This document shows, one piece after another, positions 53,935 to 62,978 of a DNA stretch of 64,000 nucleotides. Numbering within the stretch: position 1 is the first letter of the stretch; each line of letters begins with the position of its first letter. The notes below the pieces were generated by a model. That model was given only the letters and a program-made list of their open reading frames with translations, did not search any database and had not been told where the DNA came from. The stretch is taken from contig NZ_JADPRT010000002.1 in assembly GCF_015690355.1 (NCBI RefSeq), positions 186,001-250,000 on the forward strand, written 5' to 3'. A program made the translations under genes and the position numbers. This DNA is from Streptacidiphilus fuscans. Its GTDB lineage: Bacteria; Actinomycetota; Actinomycetes; Streptomycetales; Streptomycetaceae.

Positions 53935-54362
53935 TCAAGATGAGCCAGATGAGCCAAGCGGCCCAGAACCTCAACTGGTTGATCACCAACTTCGTGGACA
54001 ACACCCCCGGGGTGTCGCACACCGTGGTGGTCTCCGCCGACGGCCTCCTGCTCGCCATGTCCGAGGGCTTCCCCCGGGACCGCGCCGACCAGCTCGCCGC
54101 CGTCGCCTCCGGCCTCACCTCGCTGACCCAGGGCGCCTCGCGGATCTTCGAAGGCGGCAAGGTCACCCAGACCGTGGTCGAGATGGAACGCGGATTCCTC
54201 TTCATCATGGCCGTCTCCGACGGCTCCTCCCTCGCCGTCCTCGCCTCCCCCGACAGCGACATCGGCCTGGTCGGCTACGAGATGGCCCTCCTCGTCGACC
54301 GCGCGGGGACGGTGCTGACGCCGGCGCTGCGCGCCGAACTCCAGGGCAGCCTGCTGCACTGA
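53931..54362 (+). CDS. cvnB2: Roadblock/LC7-family protein CvnB (conservon 2)
   Basis: A 143-residue roadblock protein with the same TTGA overlap with its cvnA as in conservon 1. It differs from CvnB1 at four residues only (T5S, H12Q, and single changes in VLSSPD and RAGDV). DNA identity is almost complete over most of the gene and drops in the last ~60 nt before the shared end. This points to recent gene conversion rather than to simple age of duplication. Confidence 0.92.
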   Translation: MIKMSQMSQAAQNLNWLITNFVDNTPGVSHTVVVSADGLLLAMSEGFPRDRADQLAAVASGLTSLTQGASRIFEGGKVTQTVVEMERGFLFIMAVSDGSSLAVLASPDSDIGLVGYEMALLVDRAGTVLTPALRAELQGSLLH

Positions 54363-54545
54363 TCTCCCGAACTACTTCGCAGTAACCGCACAGACGCGCA
54401 AGAATCACACAAGCCTCTTAGGAGCAGCACCACCGCACGAGCCAGCAGCACCCCCGAACCGCACCGCAGTGAAGCGGCGTCAACTCCACTGACGCAGCTA
54501 CGCAGATAGCCGCAATGCCACGTCGTAACAGTGTGAGGAGGAACC

Positions 54546-55139
54546 GTGACACCGCCAGAGGACCAGAACGGCCACTACGGCGCTGCCTACCCCGGTACAG
54601 GCCATGACGCGTTCGGCGGTCCCGTCGGCGGCGGCTACGGCGCCGCCCCTGGGTATCCCGGCTACGACCAGCCCGCAGGTCACGGAGGCCAGTCCGGTTA
54701 CTGGCAGGACCAGCAGCAGGACTGGCCGTCGCAGCAGCAGAGCTCGATGCACCGTGGCATGGGGCGTGTGCCGACGCCGGAGCCGGAGCCCCAGGACGAG
54801 GAGCCGCTGATCCGGCCCTACGCCATGACCGGCGGCCGGACCCGCCCGCGCTACCAACTCGCCATCGAGGCCCTGGTTTCGACGACGGCCGCGCCGGAGC
54901 GGATCGGCACGCTGCTGCCGGAACACCAGCGGATCTGCGGCCTGTGCACGGAGATCAAGTCGGTGGCCGAGATCTCGGCGCTGCTGTCCATCCCGCTCGG
55001 GGTGGCCCGCATTCTTGTCGCCGACCTGGCCGAGTCCGGCCTGGTCGCGATCCACCAGCCCGCCGCCGGGGGCGAATCCGGCGGAACGCCTGATGTGACA
55101 CTGCTCGAAAGGGTGCTCAGTGGACTACGCAAGCTCTAG
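54546..55139 (+). CDS. cvnC2: DUF742 protein CvnC (conservon 2)
   Basis: A 197-residue DUF742 protein. The C-terminal ~115 residues match CvnC1 (IRPYAMTGGRTRPRYQLAIE, LLSIPLGVARILVADLAESG, DVTLLERVLSGLRKL). The first ~85 residues are an extra Gly/Tyr/Gln/Pro-rich disordered segment (YGAAPGYPGYDQPAGHGG) absent from CvnC1. GTG start with GGAGGA upstream. Overlaps cvnD2 by 20 nt. Confidence 0.93.
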   Translation: MTPPEDQNGHYGAAYPGTGHDAFGGPVGGGYGAAPGYPGYDQPAGHGGQSGYWQDQQQDWPSQQQSSMHRGMGRVPTPEPEPQDEEPLIRPYAMTGGRTRPRYQLAIEALVSTTAAPERIGTLLPEHQRICGLCTEIKSVAEISALLSIPLGVARILVADLAESGLVAIHQPAAGGESGGTPDVTLLERVLSGLRKL

Positions 55140-55716
55140 GCCGACTGCCCCCGCCGCGACAGGGGGCCGTAGTACGACCTCCGCGAAGATCGTGGTGGCG
55201 GGCGGCTTCGGCGTGGGCAAGACGACCCTCGTCGGCGCGGTGTCCGAGATCAACCCGCTCCGCACCGAGGCCGTGATGACCTCGGCCTCCGCCGGGATCG
55301 ACGATCTCAGCCATGTGAGCGGCAAGACGACCACCACGGTGGCCATGGACTTCGGCCGTATCACGCTGGACGAGGACCTGATCCTCTATCTGTTCGGCAC
55401 GCCCGGTCAGGACCGCTTCTGGTTCATGTGGGACGACCTGGTCCGCGGCGCGATCGGCGCGGTGGTCCTGGTGGACACGCGCCGCCTGGCCGACTGCTTC
55501 CCCGCGATCGACTACTTCGAGAACAGCGGCCTGCCGTTCATCGTCGCGGTCAACAACTTCGACGGGGCCCAGACGCACACTCCGGAGGAGGTGCGGGAGG
55601 CACTGCAGCTCGACCACGAGACGCCGATCATCTCGACGGACGCGCGCCGCCGTGACAGCGCGAAGTCCGCACTGATCACCCTGGTCGAGCACGCCCTGCT
55701 GGCCCGCCTGCGCTGA
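55120..55716 (+). CDS. cvnD2: Conservon GTPase CvnD (conservon 2)
   Basis: A 198-residue GTPase with GGFGVGKTTLVG, LFGTPGQDRFWFMW and VAVNNFDG as in CvnD1. Differences concentrate at the N-terminus and in the segment after NNFDG (AQTHT for YQSHN). The last gene of the second conservon; a modular repeat follows directly and may stop the transcript. Confidence 0.93.
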   Translation: MDYASSRPTAPAATGGRSTTSAKIVVAGGFGVGKTTLVGAVSEINPLRTEAVMTSASAGIDDLSHVSGKTTTTVAMDFGRITLDEDLILYLFGTPGQDRFWFMWDDLVRGAIGAVVLVDTRRLADCFPAIDYFENSGLPFIVAVNNFDGAQTHTPEEVREALQLDHETPIISTDARRRDSAKSALITLVEHALLARLR

Positions 55717-55718
55717 GC

Positions 55719-55935
55719 TTTTAGGGGCGCGGGGAACTGCGCGAGAAACCACCCTGTGCGGATGGCCCTCCTCGTTGAGGACCATCTGTCGTGGGTGGCT
55801 TGTCGCGCAGTTCCCCGCGCCCCTTGCGTGCTGCAACTACCTGCGGGAGCACGGGCTCTGCTTGTCGCGCCCACGCGGCGGAGCCGCACATGAGCAGAGC
55901 CTCGCGCCCCTTAGGCGTTGCAACTACCTCATGGC
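55719..55935. repeat. Modular intergenic repeat, copy 3
   Basis: Between convergent cvnD2 and cimA. Stem arms AGGGGCGCGGGGAACTGCGC (55722) and GCGCAGTTCCCCGCGCCCCT (55804), then a CCACGCGGCGGAGCCGCACA module and a final CGCGCCCCTTAGGCGTTGCA. Most complete copy in the window; probably also works as a terminator for both genes. Confidence 0.8.
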
Positions 55936-55945
55936 ATCAGGCACT

Positions 55946-57535
55946 TCACGGCGTAAGGCCGGCCCGGAGGAGGCCGAAGGTGTAGGCGTCGTCGAGGGCC
56001 TGCCAGGAGGCGACGATGACGTTCTCGGCGACGCCGACCGTGGACCAGGACGTCTCGCCGTCCGTCGTCTCGATCAGGACGCGGGTCTTCGACCCGGTGC
56101 CGTGCTGGCCCTCCAGGATGCGGACCTTGTAGTCCGCCAGTTCCAGCTTGGCCAGCTGCGGGTAGAAGCGGCCCACAGCGGCCCTCAGCGCGCCGTCCAG
56201 CGCGTCGACGGGGCCGTTGCCCTCGCCCGTGGCGACGATGCGCTCACCCTTCGCCCAGAGCTTCACCGTGGCCTCGTTCGCGACAGAGCCGTCGCTCCGC
56301 TGCTCGGCGATCGCGCGCCAGGACTCCAGCGTGAAGAAGCGGTCCGCACCGCCGTTCGTCTCGGCCCGGAGCAGCAGCTCGAACGAGGCGTCAGCCGCCT
56401 CGTACGTGTAGCCCGCCAGCTCCTTCTCCTTGACCCGGTCGACGATGCGGCCGACCAACTCCCGGTCGGCGGACAGGTCGTAGCCGAGCTCCTTGCCCTT
56501 GAGCTCGACGCTGGCGCGACCGGCCATGTCGGAGACGAGCATCCGCATGCTGTTGCCGACCAGCGCCGGGTCGGTGTGCTGGTAGAGGTCGGGGTCGACC
56601 TTGATCGCCGAGGCGTGCAGGCCGGCCTTGTGGGCGAAGGCAGAGACGCCGACGTACGGCTGGTGGGTGGAGGGCGCGAGGTTGACCACCTCGGCGATGG
56701 CGTGCGAGATGCGCGTCATCTCGGGCAGGCGGCCCTCCGGCAGCACCCGGCGGTCGTGCTTGAGCTCCAGCGCGCCGACGACCGGGAAGAGGTTGGCGTT
56801 GCCGACCCGCTCGCCGTAGCCGTTGGCGGTGCACTGGACGTGGGTCGCGCCCGCGTCCACCGCGGCAAGGGTGTTGGCGACGGCGCAGCCGGTGTCGTCC
56901 TGGGCGTGGATGCCGAGCCGCGCGCCGGTGGTGGCCAGCACGTCGGCGACGATGTCGCGGACGCCGCCCGGCAGCATGCCGCCGTTGGTGTCGCAGAGGA
57001 CCACCACGTCCGCGCCCGCCTCGTGGGCGGCGGAGACGACGGAGAGCGCGTAGTCGCGGTTGGCCTTGTAGCCGTCGAAGAAGTGCTCGCAGTCGATGAA
57101 GACCCGGCGTCCCTGGGCACGCAGGTACGCGACGCTGTCGCGGACCATCTCCAGGTTCTCCTCCAGCGTGGTGCGCAAGGCCAGTTCCACATGGCGGTCG
57201 TGCGACTTGGCGACCAGGGTGACCACCGGCGCACCGGAGTTGACCAGGGCCGCCAGCTGCGGGTCGTCGGCGGCCTTGCCGCCGGCCCGGCGGGTGGCCC
57301 CGAAGGCGACCAGTTGGGCGTTGCGGAGCTGGAGTTCGTTCGCGGCACGGGCGAAGAACTCGGTGTCGCGCGGGTTCGCGCCGGGCCAGCCGCCCTCGAT
57401 GAAGCCCACACCGAAGTCGTCGAGGTACCGGGCAATCGCGAGCTTGTCGGCGACGGTGAGGTTGATGCCCTCGCGCTGGGCTCCGTCGCGCAGCGTGGTG
57501 TCGAAGACGTGGAAGTCGTCGCTGTGGGAGGTCAT
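55946..57535 (-). CDS. cimA: (R)-citramalate synthase
   Basis: A 529-residue member of the isopropylmalate/homocitrate synthase family. DDFHVFDTTLRDGAQREGIN at residues 6-25, VVLCDTNGG, and GIHAQDDTGCAVAN (metal/active site) define the TIM barrel; the length and C-terminal regulatory domain match CimA, which condenses pyruvate and acetyl-CoA toward 2-oxobutyrate for isoleucine. In Streptomyces this gene is often annotated 2-isopropylmalate synthase family; true LeuA has a longer N-terminus. A leader with attenuator-like folding precedes it. Confidence 0.88.
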   Translation of the reverse strand: MTSHSDDFHVFDTTLRDGAQREGINLTVADKLAIARYLDDFGVGFIEGGWPGANPRDTEFFARAANELQLRNAQLVAFGATRRAGGKAADDPQLAALVNSGAPVVTLVAKSHDRHVELALRTTLEENLEMVRDSVAYLRAQGRRVFIDCEHFFDGYKANRDYALSVVSAAHEAGADVVVLCDTNGGMLPGGVRDIVADVLATTGARLGIHAQDDTGCAVANTLAAVDAGATHVQCTANGYGERVGNANLFPVVGALELKHDRRVLPEGRLPEMTRISHAIAEVVNLAPSTHQPYVGVSAFAHKAGLHASAIKVDPDLYQHTDPALVGNSMRMLVSDMAGRASVELKGKELGYDLSADRELVGRIVDRVKEKELAGYTYEAADASFELLLRAETNGGADRFFTLESWRAIAEQRSDGSVANEATVKLWAKGERIVATGEGNGPVDALDGALRAAVGRFYPQLAKLELADYKVRILEGQHGTGSKTRVLIETTDGETSWSTVGVAENVIVASWQALDDAYTFGLLRAGLTP

Positions 57536-57572
57536 GGCCGGTGGTCTCCTGTCGGTGGCTGCCCGTTCAACG

Positions 57573-57687
57573 AAAAAGACCCCCCGCGGATGCGAGAGGT
57601 CTGCACGCTGGCCTGTTCCTGCGAAGTCAGACCGGCGTGCTGCAGCTAATAATCAGTGCGAACGTAGGCACGATCGCAGTCTGACAC
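57573..57687 (-). promoter_or_regulatory. Attenuator-like leader of cimA
   Basis: On the minus strand four segments can pair in the classic order. Segment 1 GTCAGAC (57685-57679) pairs with 2 GTCTGAC (57632-57626). Segment 2 as GGTCTG also pairs with 3 CAGACC (57603-57598). Segment 3 pairs with 4 (AGACCTCTC with GGGGGGTCT, ending 57577), followed by TTTTT. Between 1 and 2 runs a short frame from GTG 57671 to TGA 57627 encoding MPTFALIISCSTPV with two adjacent ATT isoleucine codons, rare in this genome. No clear ribosome site is visible before the GTG. Structure seen; attenuation by isoleucine supply inferred. Confidence 0.6.
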
Positions 57688-57705
57688 AGCGCCGAACGAA
57701 AGGGA

Positions 57706-57734
57706 CCGCGCATCTCGCATGGCAAGATGCGCGG
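57706..57734. terminator. Hairpin between cimA leader and ilvE
   Basis: CCGCGCATCT, 9-nt loop, AGATGCGCGG: a perfect 10-bp stem downstream of ilvE and upstream of the cimA leader. It may terminate ilvE transcripts or be an operator for cimA. Confidence 0.5.
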
Positions 57735-57772
57735 CCCGCCACCCGGACGAGTGGTGTCACTCCCCCGTGATT

Positions 57773-57788
57773 CCCCTGGTGACAGGGG
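57773..57788 (-). terminator. Short hairpin after ilvE
   Basis: CCCCTG, GTGA loop, CAGGGG, starting 4 nt after the ilvE stop codon. Confidence 0.5.
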
Positions 57789-57791
57789 GTG

Positions 57792-58889
57792 TCAGACGAT
57801 CGGGTGCATCCAGCCGTGGGTGTCCTCGCGACGGCCGGTCTGGAGCGCCAGCAGGGTCTCGCGCAGCTTGGCGGTGATCGGGCCGGGCGTGCCGTCGCCG
57901 ATCGTCCAGTCGCCGCTGGCGGACTTGACCGAGCCGACCGGGGTGATCACGGCGGCGGTGCCGCAGGCGAAGACCTCGGTGAGGGTGCCGTCGGCGACGC
58001 CCGCACGCCACTCGTCGGTGGAGATCTTCCGCTCCTCGGTGCTGTAGCCGAGGTCGGCGGCGATGCTCAGCAGCGAGTCACGGGTGATGCCCGGAAGCAG
58101 CGAGCCGGACAGCTCCGGGGTGACGATGCGGGCGTTCTCCCCTTCGCCGAAGACGAAGTAGAGGTTCATGCCGCCCATCTCCTCGATCCAGCGGCGCTCC
58201 ACGGCGTCCAGCCAGACGACCTGGTCGCAGCCCTTCTCGGCGGCCTGGGCCTGGGCGACCAGCGAGGCGGCGTAGTTGCCCGCGCACTTGGCCGCACCCG
58301 TGCCGCCCGGCGCCGCGCGGACGTACTCCTCGGAGATCCACACCGAGACCGGCTTGATGCCGCCCGGGAAGTACGCGCCGGCCGGGGAGGCGATGATCAT
58401 GAAGAGGTACTCGTTGGCCGGGCGGACGCCCAGGCCGACCTCGGTCGCGAACATGAAGGGACGCAGGTAGAGGCTGGCCTCGTCCTGGTCCGGCACCCAC
58501 GCCTGGTCCTGCTGGACCAGCGCCTCGACGGCGGCGACGAAGAGCTCCTCGGGCAGCTCCGGCATGGCCAGACGTGCGGCGGAGGCCTGGAAGCGGCGGG
58601 CGTTGGCCTCCGGGCGGAAGGTCTGGATCCGGCCGTCGGCGGTGCGGTAGGCCTTGAGACCCTCGAAGATCGACTGACCGTAGTGGATCGTCATGTTGGC
58701 CGGGTCGAGCTCAAGCGGGCCGTAGGGGACCAGCTGCGCGTCGTGCCACCCACGGCCCTCGGTCCAACGGATGGTCACCATGTTGTCGGTGAAGAAGCGA
58801 CCGAAGCCGGGAGAGGCCAGGCGGGCCTCGCGCTCGGCGGCGGAGAGCGGGTGGGCCGAGGGCTTGAGCTCGATTGAGAGGGAGGTCAT
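57792..58889 (-). CDS. ilvE: Branched-chain amino acid aminotransferase
   Basis: A 365-residue fold-type IV PLP enzyme catalysing the last step of valine, leucine and isoleucine synthesis. Motifs: [50 protein letters not shown] (PLP lysine region CAGNYAASL preceded by TGAAK), and [15 protein letters not shown]. The ATG at 58889 gives [15 protein letters not shown], normal for the family. Separate transcription units from leuB and cimA are suggested by hairpins on both sides. Confidence 0.96.
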   Translation of the reverse strand: MTSLSIELKPSAHPLSAAEREARLASPGFGRFFTDNMVTIRWTEGRGWHDAQLVPYGPLELDPANMTIHYGQSIFEGLKAYRTADGRIQTFRPEANARRFQASAARLAMPELPEELFVAAVEALVQQDQAWVPDQDEASLYLRPFMFATEVGLGVRPANEYLFMIIASPAGAYFPGGIKPVSVWISEEYVRAAPGGTGAAKCAGNYAASLVAQAQAAEKGCDQVVWLDAVERRWIEEMGGMNLYFVFGEGENARIVTPELSGSLLPGITRDSLLSIAADLGYSTEERKISTDEWRAGVADGTLTEVFACGTAAVITPVGSVKSASGDWTIGDGTPGPITAKLRETLLALQTGRREDTHGWMHPIV

Positions 58890-59012
58890 CGACGTTTGTC
58901 CTTCACCGTGTCGTCATGGCGGAAACCCCGACCGGGGCGGTTCCCACGGTCGATGGTCGCATTAATGAGGGCGACAGCGACAGCCGGTGCTTCGATGACA
59001 CGCACGAACGCG

Positions 59013-59042
59013 CAGCACCGGGCCGTCGCCGGCCCGGTGCTG
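59013..59042 (-). terminator. Terminator of leuB
   Basis: CAGCACCGGGCCG, TCGC loop, CGGCCCGGTGCTG: a perfect 13-bp stem, 24 nt after the leuB stop. Confidence 0.8.
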
Positions 59043-59066
59043 GGTACTACGTGAGGGGCCGGCGGG

Positions 59067-60113
59067 TCAGCCGGCTACTCGGGCGGCGAGCGCGTCGCCG
59101 ATCTCCGAGGTGGTGCGCGGAGCAGTGAGCGAGCCGCGCTCCGCCAGGTCGGCGGTGACGGCGGACTCGATCGCCGCGGCCTGCTCGGTGTAGCCGAGGT
59201 GGCTCAGCATCATGGCGACCGACAGCACGGTGGCGGTCGGGTCGGCCTTGCCCTGGCCGGCGATGTCCGGGGCGGAGCCGTGGACCGGCTCGAACATGGA
59301 CGGGAACGCGCCGGAGGGGTTGATGTTGCCCGAGGCGGCCAGGCCGATGCCGCCGGTGACGGCTGCGGCCAGGTCGGTGAGGATGTCGCCGAAGAGGTTG
59401 TCGGTGACGATGACGTCGAAGCGCTCGGGCTGGGTGACGAAGAAGATCGTCGCCGCGTCGACGTGCAGGTAGTCGGTGGTGACCTCGGGGAACTCGGCCG
59501 CGACCTGGTCGAAGATCCGCTTCCACAGGTGGCCGGCGTGGACCAGGACGTTGTTCTTGTGCACCAGCGTGAGCTTCTTGCGCGGACGCGCCTGCGCCCG
59601 GGCGAACGCGTCGCGGACGACGCGCTCGATGCCGAACGCCGTGTTGAGGCTGACCTCGGTGGCCACCTCCTGCTCGGTACCGGTGCGCAGCGAGCCGCCG
59701 TTGCCCACGTACGGGCCCTCGGTGCCCTCGCGGACGACCACGAAGTCGATCTGCGGGTCGCCGGCGAGCGGCGACTTCACACCCGGGAAGAGCTTGCCCG
59801 GACGCAGGTTGACGTGGTGGTCGAAGGCGAAGCGCAGCTTCAGCAGCAGCCCGCGCTCCAGCACGCCGGACGGCACCGACGGGTCGCCGATGGCGCCCAG
59901 CAGGATGGCGTCCGCGCCCTTGAGCTCGTCGAGCACGCTGTCCGGCAGAGTCTCGCCGGTGGCGTGGTAGCGGCGGGCGCCGAGGTCGTACTCGACGGTC
60001 TCCACCTTGACGTCGGCGGGGAGGGCCGAGGAGAGGACCTTCAGTCCTTCGGCGACGACCTCCTGGCCGATTCCGTCACCAGGGATCACTGCAAGGCGGA
60101 GAGTGCGAGACAT
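59067..60113 (-). CDS. leuB: 3-isopropylmalate dehydrogenase
   Basis: A 348-residue NAD-dependent decarboxylating dehydrogenase of leucine synthesis. Sequence elements: [20 protein letters not shown] at residues 7-26, [31 protein letters not shown], and the signature [20 protein letters not shown]. This is the actinobacterial (shorter) LeuB type. Starts at ATG 60113. Its own terminator follows. Confidence 0.96.
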   Translation of the reverse strand: MSRTLRLAVIPGDGIGQEVVAEGLKVLSSALPADVKVETVEYDLGARRYHATGETLPDSVLDELKGADAILLGAIGDPSVPSGVLERGLLLKLRFAFDHHVNLRPGKLFPGVKSPLAGDPQIDFVVVREGTEGPYVGNGGSLRTGTEQEVATEVSLNTAFGIERVVRDAFARAQARPRKKLTLVHKNNVLVHAGHLWKRIFDQVAAEFPEVTTDYLHVDAATIFFVTQPERFDVIVTDNLFGDILTDLAAAVTGGIGLAASGNINPSGAFPSMFEPVHGSAPDIAGQGKADPTATVLSVAMMLSHLGYTEQAAAIESAVTADLAERGSLTAPRTTSEIGDALAARVAG

Positions 60114-60196
60114 GCGGAGACCATACTCCCGGGTCCATAGGCTGACATCATCCTGTCCGCCATACGGACGGCTGACGGTGCGTCGGATCGTCGGAA

Positions 60197-60346
60197 CTAG
60201 TGGGCGGAACCGACGGAACCGTCCTGGTGTCCGGTGACGCCGCCGTTGTCCCGGCGGTCCAGCGCCCGCTGCAGGGCGGCGGCGGCCTGGGCGCGCTCGG
60301 CGGTGGCGTGGGGCGTACGGCGGGTACGGGGCTTCGGAGCGTTCAT
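60197..60346 (-). CDS. Small basic peptide, function unknown
   Basis: A 49-residue peptide: [20 protein letters not shown], then an Ala-rich helix ([16 protein letters not shown]) and a polar end. GGAG lies 7 nt before the ATG. Small proteins like this are found next to leuB in other Streptomyces. No domain recognised; the coding call rests on ribosome site and composition. Confidence 0.55.
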   Translation of the reverse strand: MNAPKPRTRRTPHATAERAQAAAALQRALDRRDNGGVTGHQDGSVGSAH

Positions 60347-60554
60347 GGGGAGACTCCTGTGGTGTGTGCGGTCCGATCTGGGGAGGGCGGGCCGGACAGG
60401 GGTCACCTGTACTGGGGCCGAGTCGGAACCGGCCGTGGATACGGCAGACCGTCCGACTGCATGCATTTCACGGTACGACAAGCTCGTCGAACTGTCTCCA
60501 GAGATACTTGGATTTCCTACTATCCGAGACGGCACGTCCCCTGGACGGGTGATC

Positions 60555-61190
60555 ATGAGCTTCCAAGGCTGGCCGGCGGAGGCCCTCGAGTTCTTCGAGG
60601 GCCTGGAGGCCGACAATTCCAAGACCTACTGGACGTCCCACAAGGACGCCTACGAGCGCTGCGTGCGCGAGCCGCTGGAACAGCTGTTGGAGGAGCTGGC
60701 GCCTGCCTACGGCGAGGGCAAGATCTTCCGCCCCTACCGCGACGTCCGCTTCTCGCCGGACAAGTCGCCGTACAAGACCCACATCGGCGCGATCCTGGAG
60801 GGCGGCGGGTACGTCCAGCTCTCGGCCGAGGGCTTGGGCGCGGGCAGCGGCCGCTATGTGATGTCGCCCGGCCAACTGGCGCGCTACCGCGAGGCGGTCT
60901 CGGACGAGCGGCGGGGCGCCACGCTGGAGGCGGTCCTCGCGAAGCTGACGCGTGGCGGCGAGATCGCGCTCATGTCCCACGACCGACTGAAGAGCGCGCC
61001 CCGGGGTTACCCGAAGGACCACCCGCGGATCGAGCTGCTCCGCAACAAGAGCCTGGCCGCGTGGCGGCAGTGGCCGGTCGAACCTTGGCTGGGCACGGCG
61101 GAGGCGAAGAAGCGCGTCGTGCAGTTCCTCAAGGCCACGCGGCCACTGAACGAGTGGCTGGAGGCCAACGTCGGCGGGGAGCCGGACTGA
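60555..61190 (+). CDS. DUF2461/TIGR02453 family protein
   Basis: A 211-residue conserved protein: MSFQGWPAEALEFFEGLEAD, NSKTYWTSHKDAYERCVREP, IFRPYRDVRFSPDKSPYKTH and LRNKSLAAWRQWP. This matches the DUF2461 family, whose function is not known. ATG 60555, with a GTG two codons earlier; the frame is open much further upstream but covers the peptide gene on the other strand. Convergent with serA, separated by repeat copy 4. Confidence 0.85.
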   Translation: MSFQGWPAEALEFFEGLEADNSKTYWTSHKDAYERCVREPLEQLLEELAPAYGEGKIFRPYRDVRFSPDKSPYKTHIGAILEGGGYVQLSAEGLGAGSGRYVMSPGQLARYREAVSDERRGATLEAVLAKLTRGGEIALMSHDRLKSAPRGYPKDHPRIELLRNKSLAAWRQWPVEPWLGTAEAKKRVVQFLKATRPLNEWLEANVGGEPD

Positions 61191-61193
61191 CCT

Positions 61194-61382
61194 TAGGGGC
61201 GCGGGGAACTGCGCGAGCAACCACCCTCCCCCAGCCTTCGGCCGGGGGTACCCCCACCGGACAGCCCTGCTCGCTGAGCGACTCACCACGCTGGGTGGCT
61301 TGTCGCGCTCACGCGGCGGAGCCGCAGATCAGCACAGCCCCGCGCCCCTTGATGGTGCAACTACCTGCGGCAGCGCACGTTC
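61194..61382. repeat. Modular intergenic repeat, copy 4
   Basis: Between convergent genes (DUF2461 gene and serA). It begins with TAGGGGCGCGGGGAACTGCG (61194), includes a CACGCGGCGGAGCCGCAGAT module and ends GCACAGCCCCGCGCCCCTTG (61334). The CAGTTCCCCGCGCCCC arm present in copies 2 and 3 is missing, so this copy is truncated inside. Confidence 0.7.
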
Positions 61383-61385
61383 CGC

Positions 61386-62978
61386 TTACGCGGACAGGTT
61401 CACGCTGCGCGCGAACTTCGCGCCGATCTCGGCGGCGATCTCGCCGAGCAGCCCCTGCGGGATCTCGCTGTCGACCGTCAGGGAGACGAGCGCGTCGCCG
61501 CCCTCCGCCTCGCGGGAGACCTGCATGCCGGCGATGTTGATGCCCGCATCGCCGAGCAGGCGACCCAGCGTGCCGACGACGCCCGGACGGTCCTCGTAGC
61601 GGAAGAAGCCCATGTAGTTCGTCAGGGCGACGTCCACGTCGAAGTCGTTGACGCCGACGATCTTCTGCTGGCGCTTCGGGCCCGTCAGCGTGCCCGCGAC
61701 CGAGACCTCGCGGCCGTCCGTCAGCGTGCCGCGCACGGTGATGACGTTGCGGTACTCGGGGCTCTCGCTGGTGGTCGTCAGCCGCACCTCGAGGCCGCGC
61801 TCCTGCGCGAACAGCGGGGCGTTGACGTAGGAGACCGTCTCCGCCACGACGTCCTCGAAGACGCCCTTGAGGGCGGACAGCTCCAGCACCTTCACGTCGT
61901 GCTGGGTGATCTCGCCACGTACCTCGACGTCCAGGCGGACCGCGACCTCGCCCGCCAGCGCGGTGAAGATGCGGCCCAGCTTCTCGGCCAGCGGCAGGCC
62001 CGGACGGACGTCCTCGGCGATGACGCCGCCCTGGACGTTGACCGCGTCCGGTACCAGCTCGCCCGCCAGCGCCAGGCGCACCGAGCGCGCGACGGAGATG
62101 CCCGCCTTCTCCTGCGCCTCGTCCGTGGAGGCGCCGAGGTGCGGGGTGGCGACGACGTTGTCGAAGCCGAAGAGCGGCGAGTCGGTGCAGGGCTCCTTGA
62201 CGAAGACGTCCAGGCCCGCGCCCGCGACGCGACCCTCCTTGAGTGCGGCGGCCAGCGCCTCCTCGTCGACGATGCCACCGCGCGCGGCGTTGACGATGCG
62301 GACGCTCGGCTTGACCTTGTGCAGCGCCTCGTCGCCGATCAGACCGATGGTCTCCGGCGTCTTGGGCAGGTGGACGGTGATGAAGTCGGCGACCTCGAGC
62401 AGCTCGTCCAGCGGAAGCAGCTTGACGCCCATCTGCGCGGCGCGGGCGGCCTGAATGTAGGGGTCGTAGGCGACGACCTTCATGCCGAAGGCGGACATCC
62501 GCTGCGCGACCAGCACGCCGATCCGGCCGAGGCCGACGACGCCGAGGGTCTTCTCGGCCAGCTCGACGCCGGTGTACTTGCTGCGCTTCCACTCGCCGTT
62601 CTTCAACGCGGCGTTCGCGGACGGGATGTGACGCGCCGTCGAGATCAGCAGACCGCAGGCGAGCTCGGCGGCGGTGACGATGTTGGAGGTCGGCGCGTTG
62701 ACGACCATGACGCCGGCCTTGGTGGCCGACGGGACGTCCACGTTGTCCAGGCCGACGCCGGCGCGGGCGACGACCTTGAGCTTGCGGGCGGCGGCGATGG
62801 CCTCGGCGTCCACCTTGGTGGCCGAGCGGATCAGGATCGCGTCCACGTCCGCGATCGCGGCGAGCAGCTCGGAGCGGTTGGCACCGTCACAGTGGCGGAT
62901 CTCGAAATCCGGGCCGAGGGCGTCGACGGTGGCGGGGGAGAGCTCTTCGGCGATGAGAACTACAGGCTTGCTGCTCAC
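61386..62978 (-). CDS. serA: D-3-phosphoglycerate dehydrogenase
   Basis: A 530-residue first enzyme of serine synthesis. The catalytic domain holds VVARAGVGLDNVDVPSATKA, the NAD loop LGVVGLGRIGVLVAQRM, and GAGLDVF with HLGAST (catalytic histidine). Two further domains follow: the intervening (ASB) domain typical of type I enzymes and a C-terminal ACT domain (FFRYEDRPGVVGTLGRLLGD) for serine feedback. GTG 62978 has AAGGA 8 nt upstream; the 35 codons upstream are not supported. Confidence 0.96.
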   Translation of the reverse strand: MSSKPVVLIAEELSPATVDALGPDFEIRHCDGANRSELLAAIADVDAILIRSATKVDAEAIAAARKLKVVARAGVGLDNVDVPSATKAGVMVVNAPTSNIVTAAELACGLLISTARHIPSANAALKNGEWKRSKYTGVELAEKTLGVVGLGRIGVLVAQRMSAFGMKVVAYDPYIQAARAAQMGVKLLPLDELLEVADFITVHLPKTPETIGLIGDEALHKVKPSVRIVNAARGGIVDEEALAAALKEGRVAGAGLDVFVKEPCTDSPLFGFDNVVATPHLGASTDEAQEKAGISVARSVRLALAGELVPDAVNVQGGVIAEDVRPGLPLAEKLGRIFTALAGEVAVRLDVEVRGEITQHDVKVLELSALKGVFEDVVAETVSYVNAPLFAQERGLEVRLTTTSESPEYRNVITVRGTLTDGREVSVAGTLTGPKRQQKIVGVNDFDVDVALTNYMGFFRYEDRPGVVGTLGRLLGDAGINIAGMQVSREAEGGDALVSLTVDSEIPQGLLGEIAAEIGAKFARSVNLSA

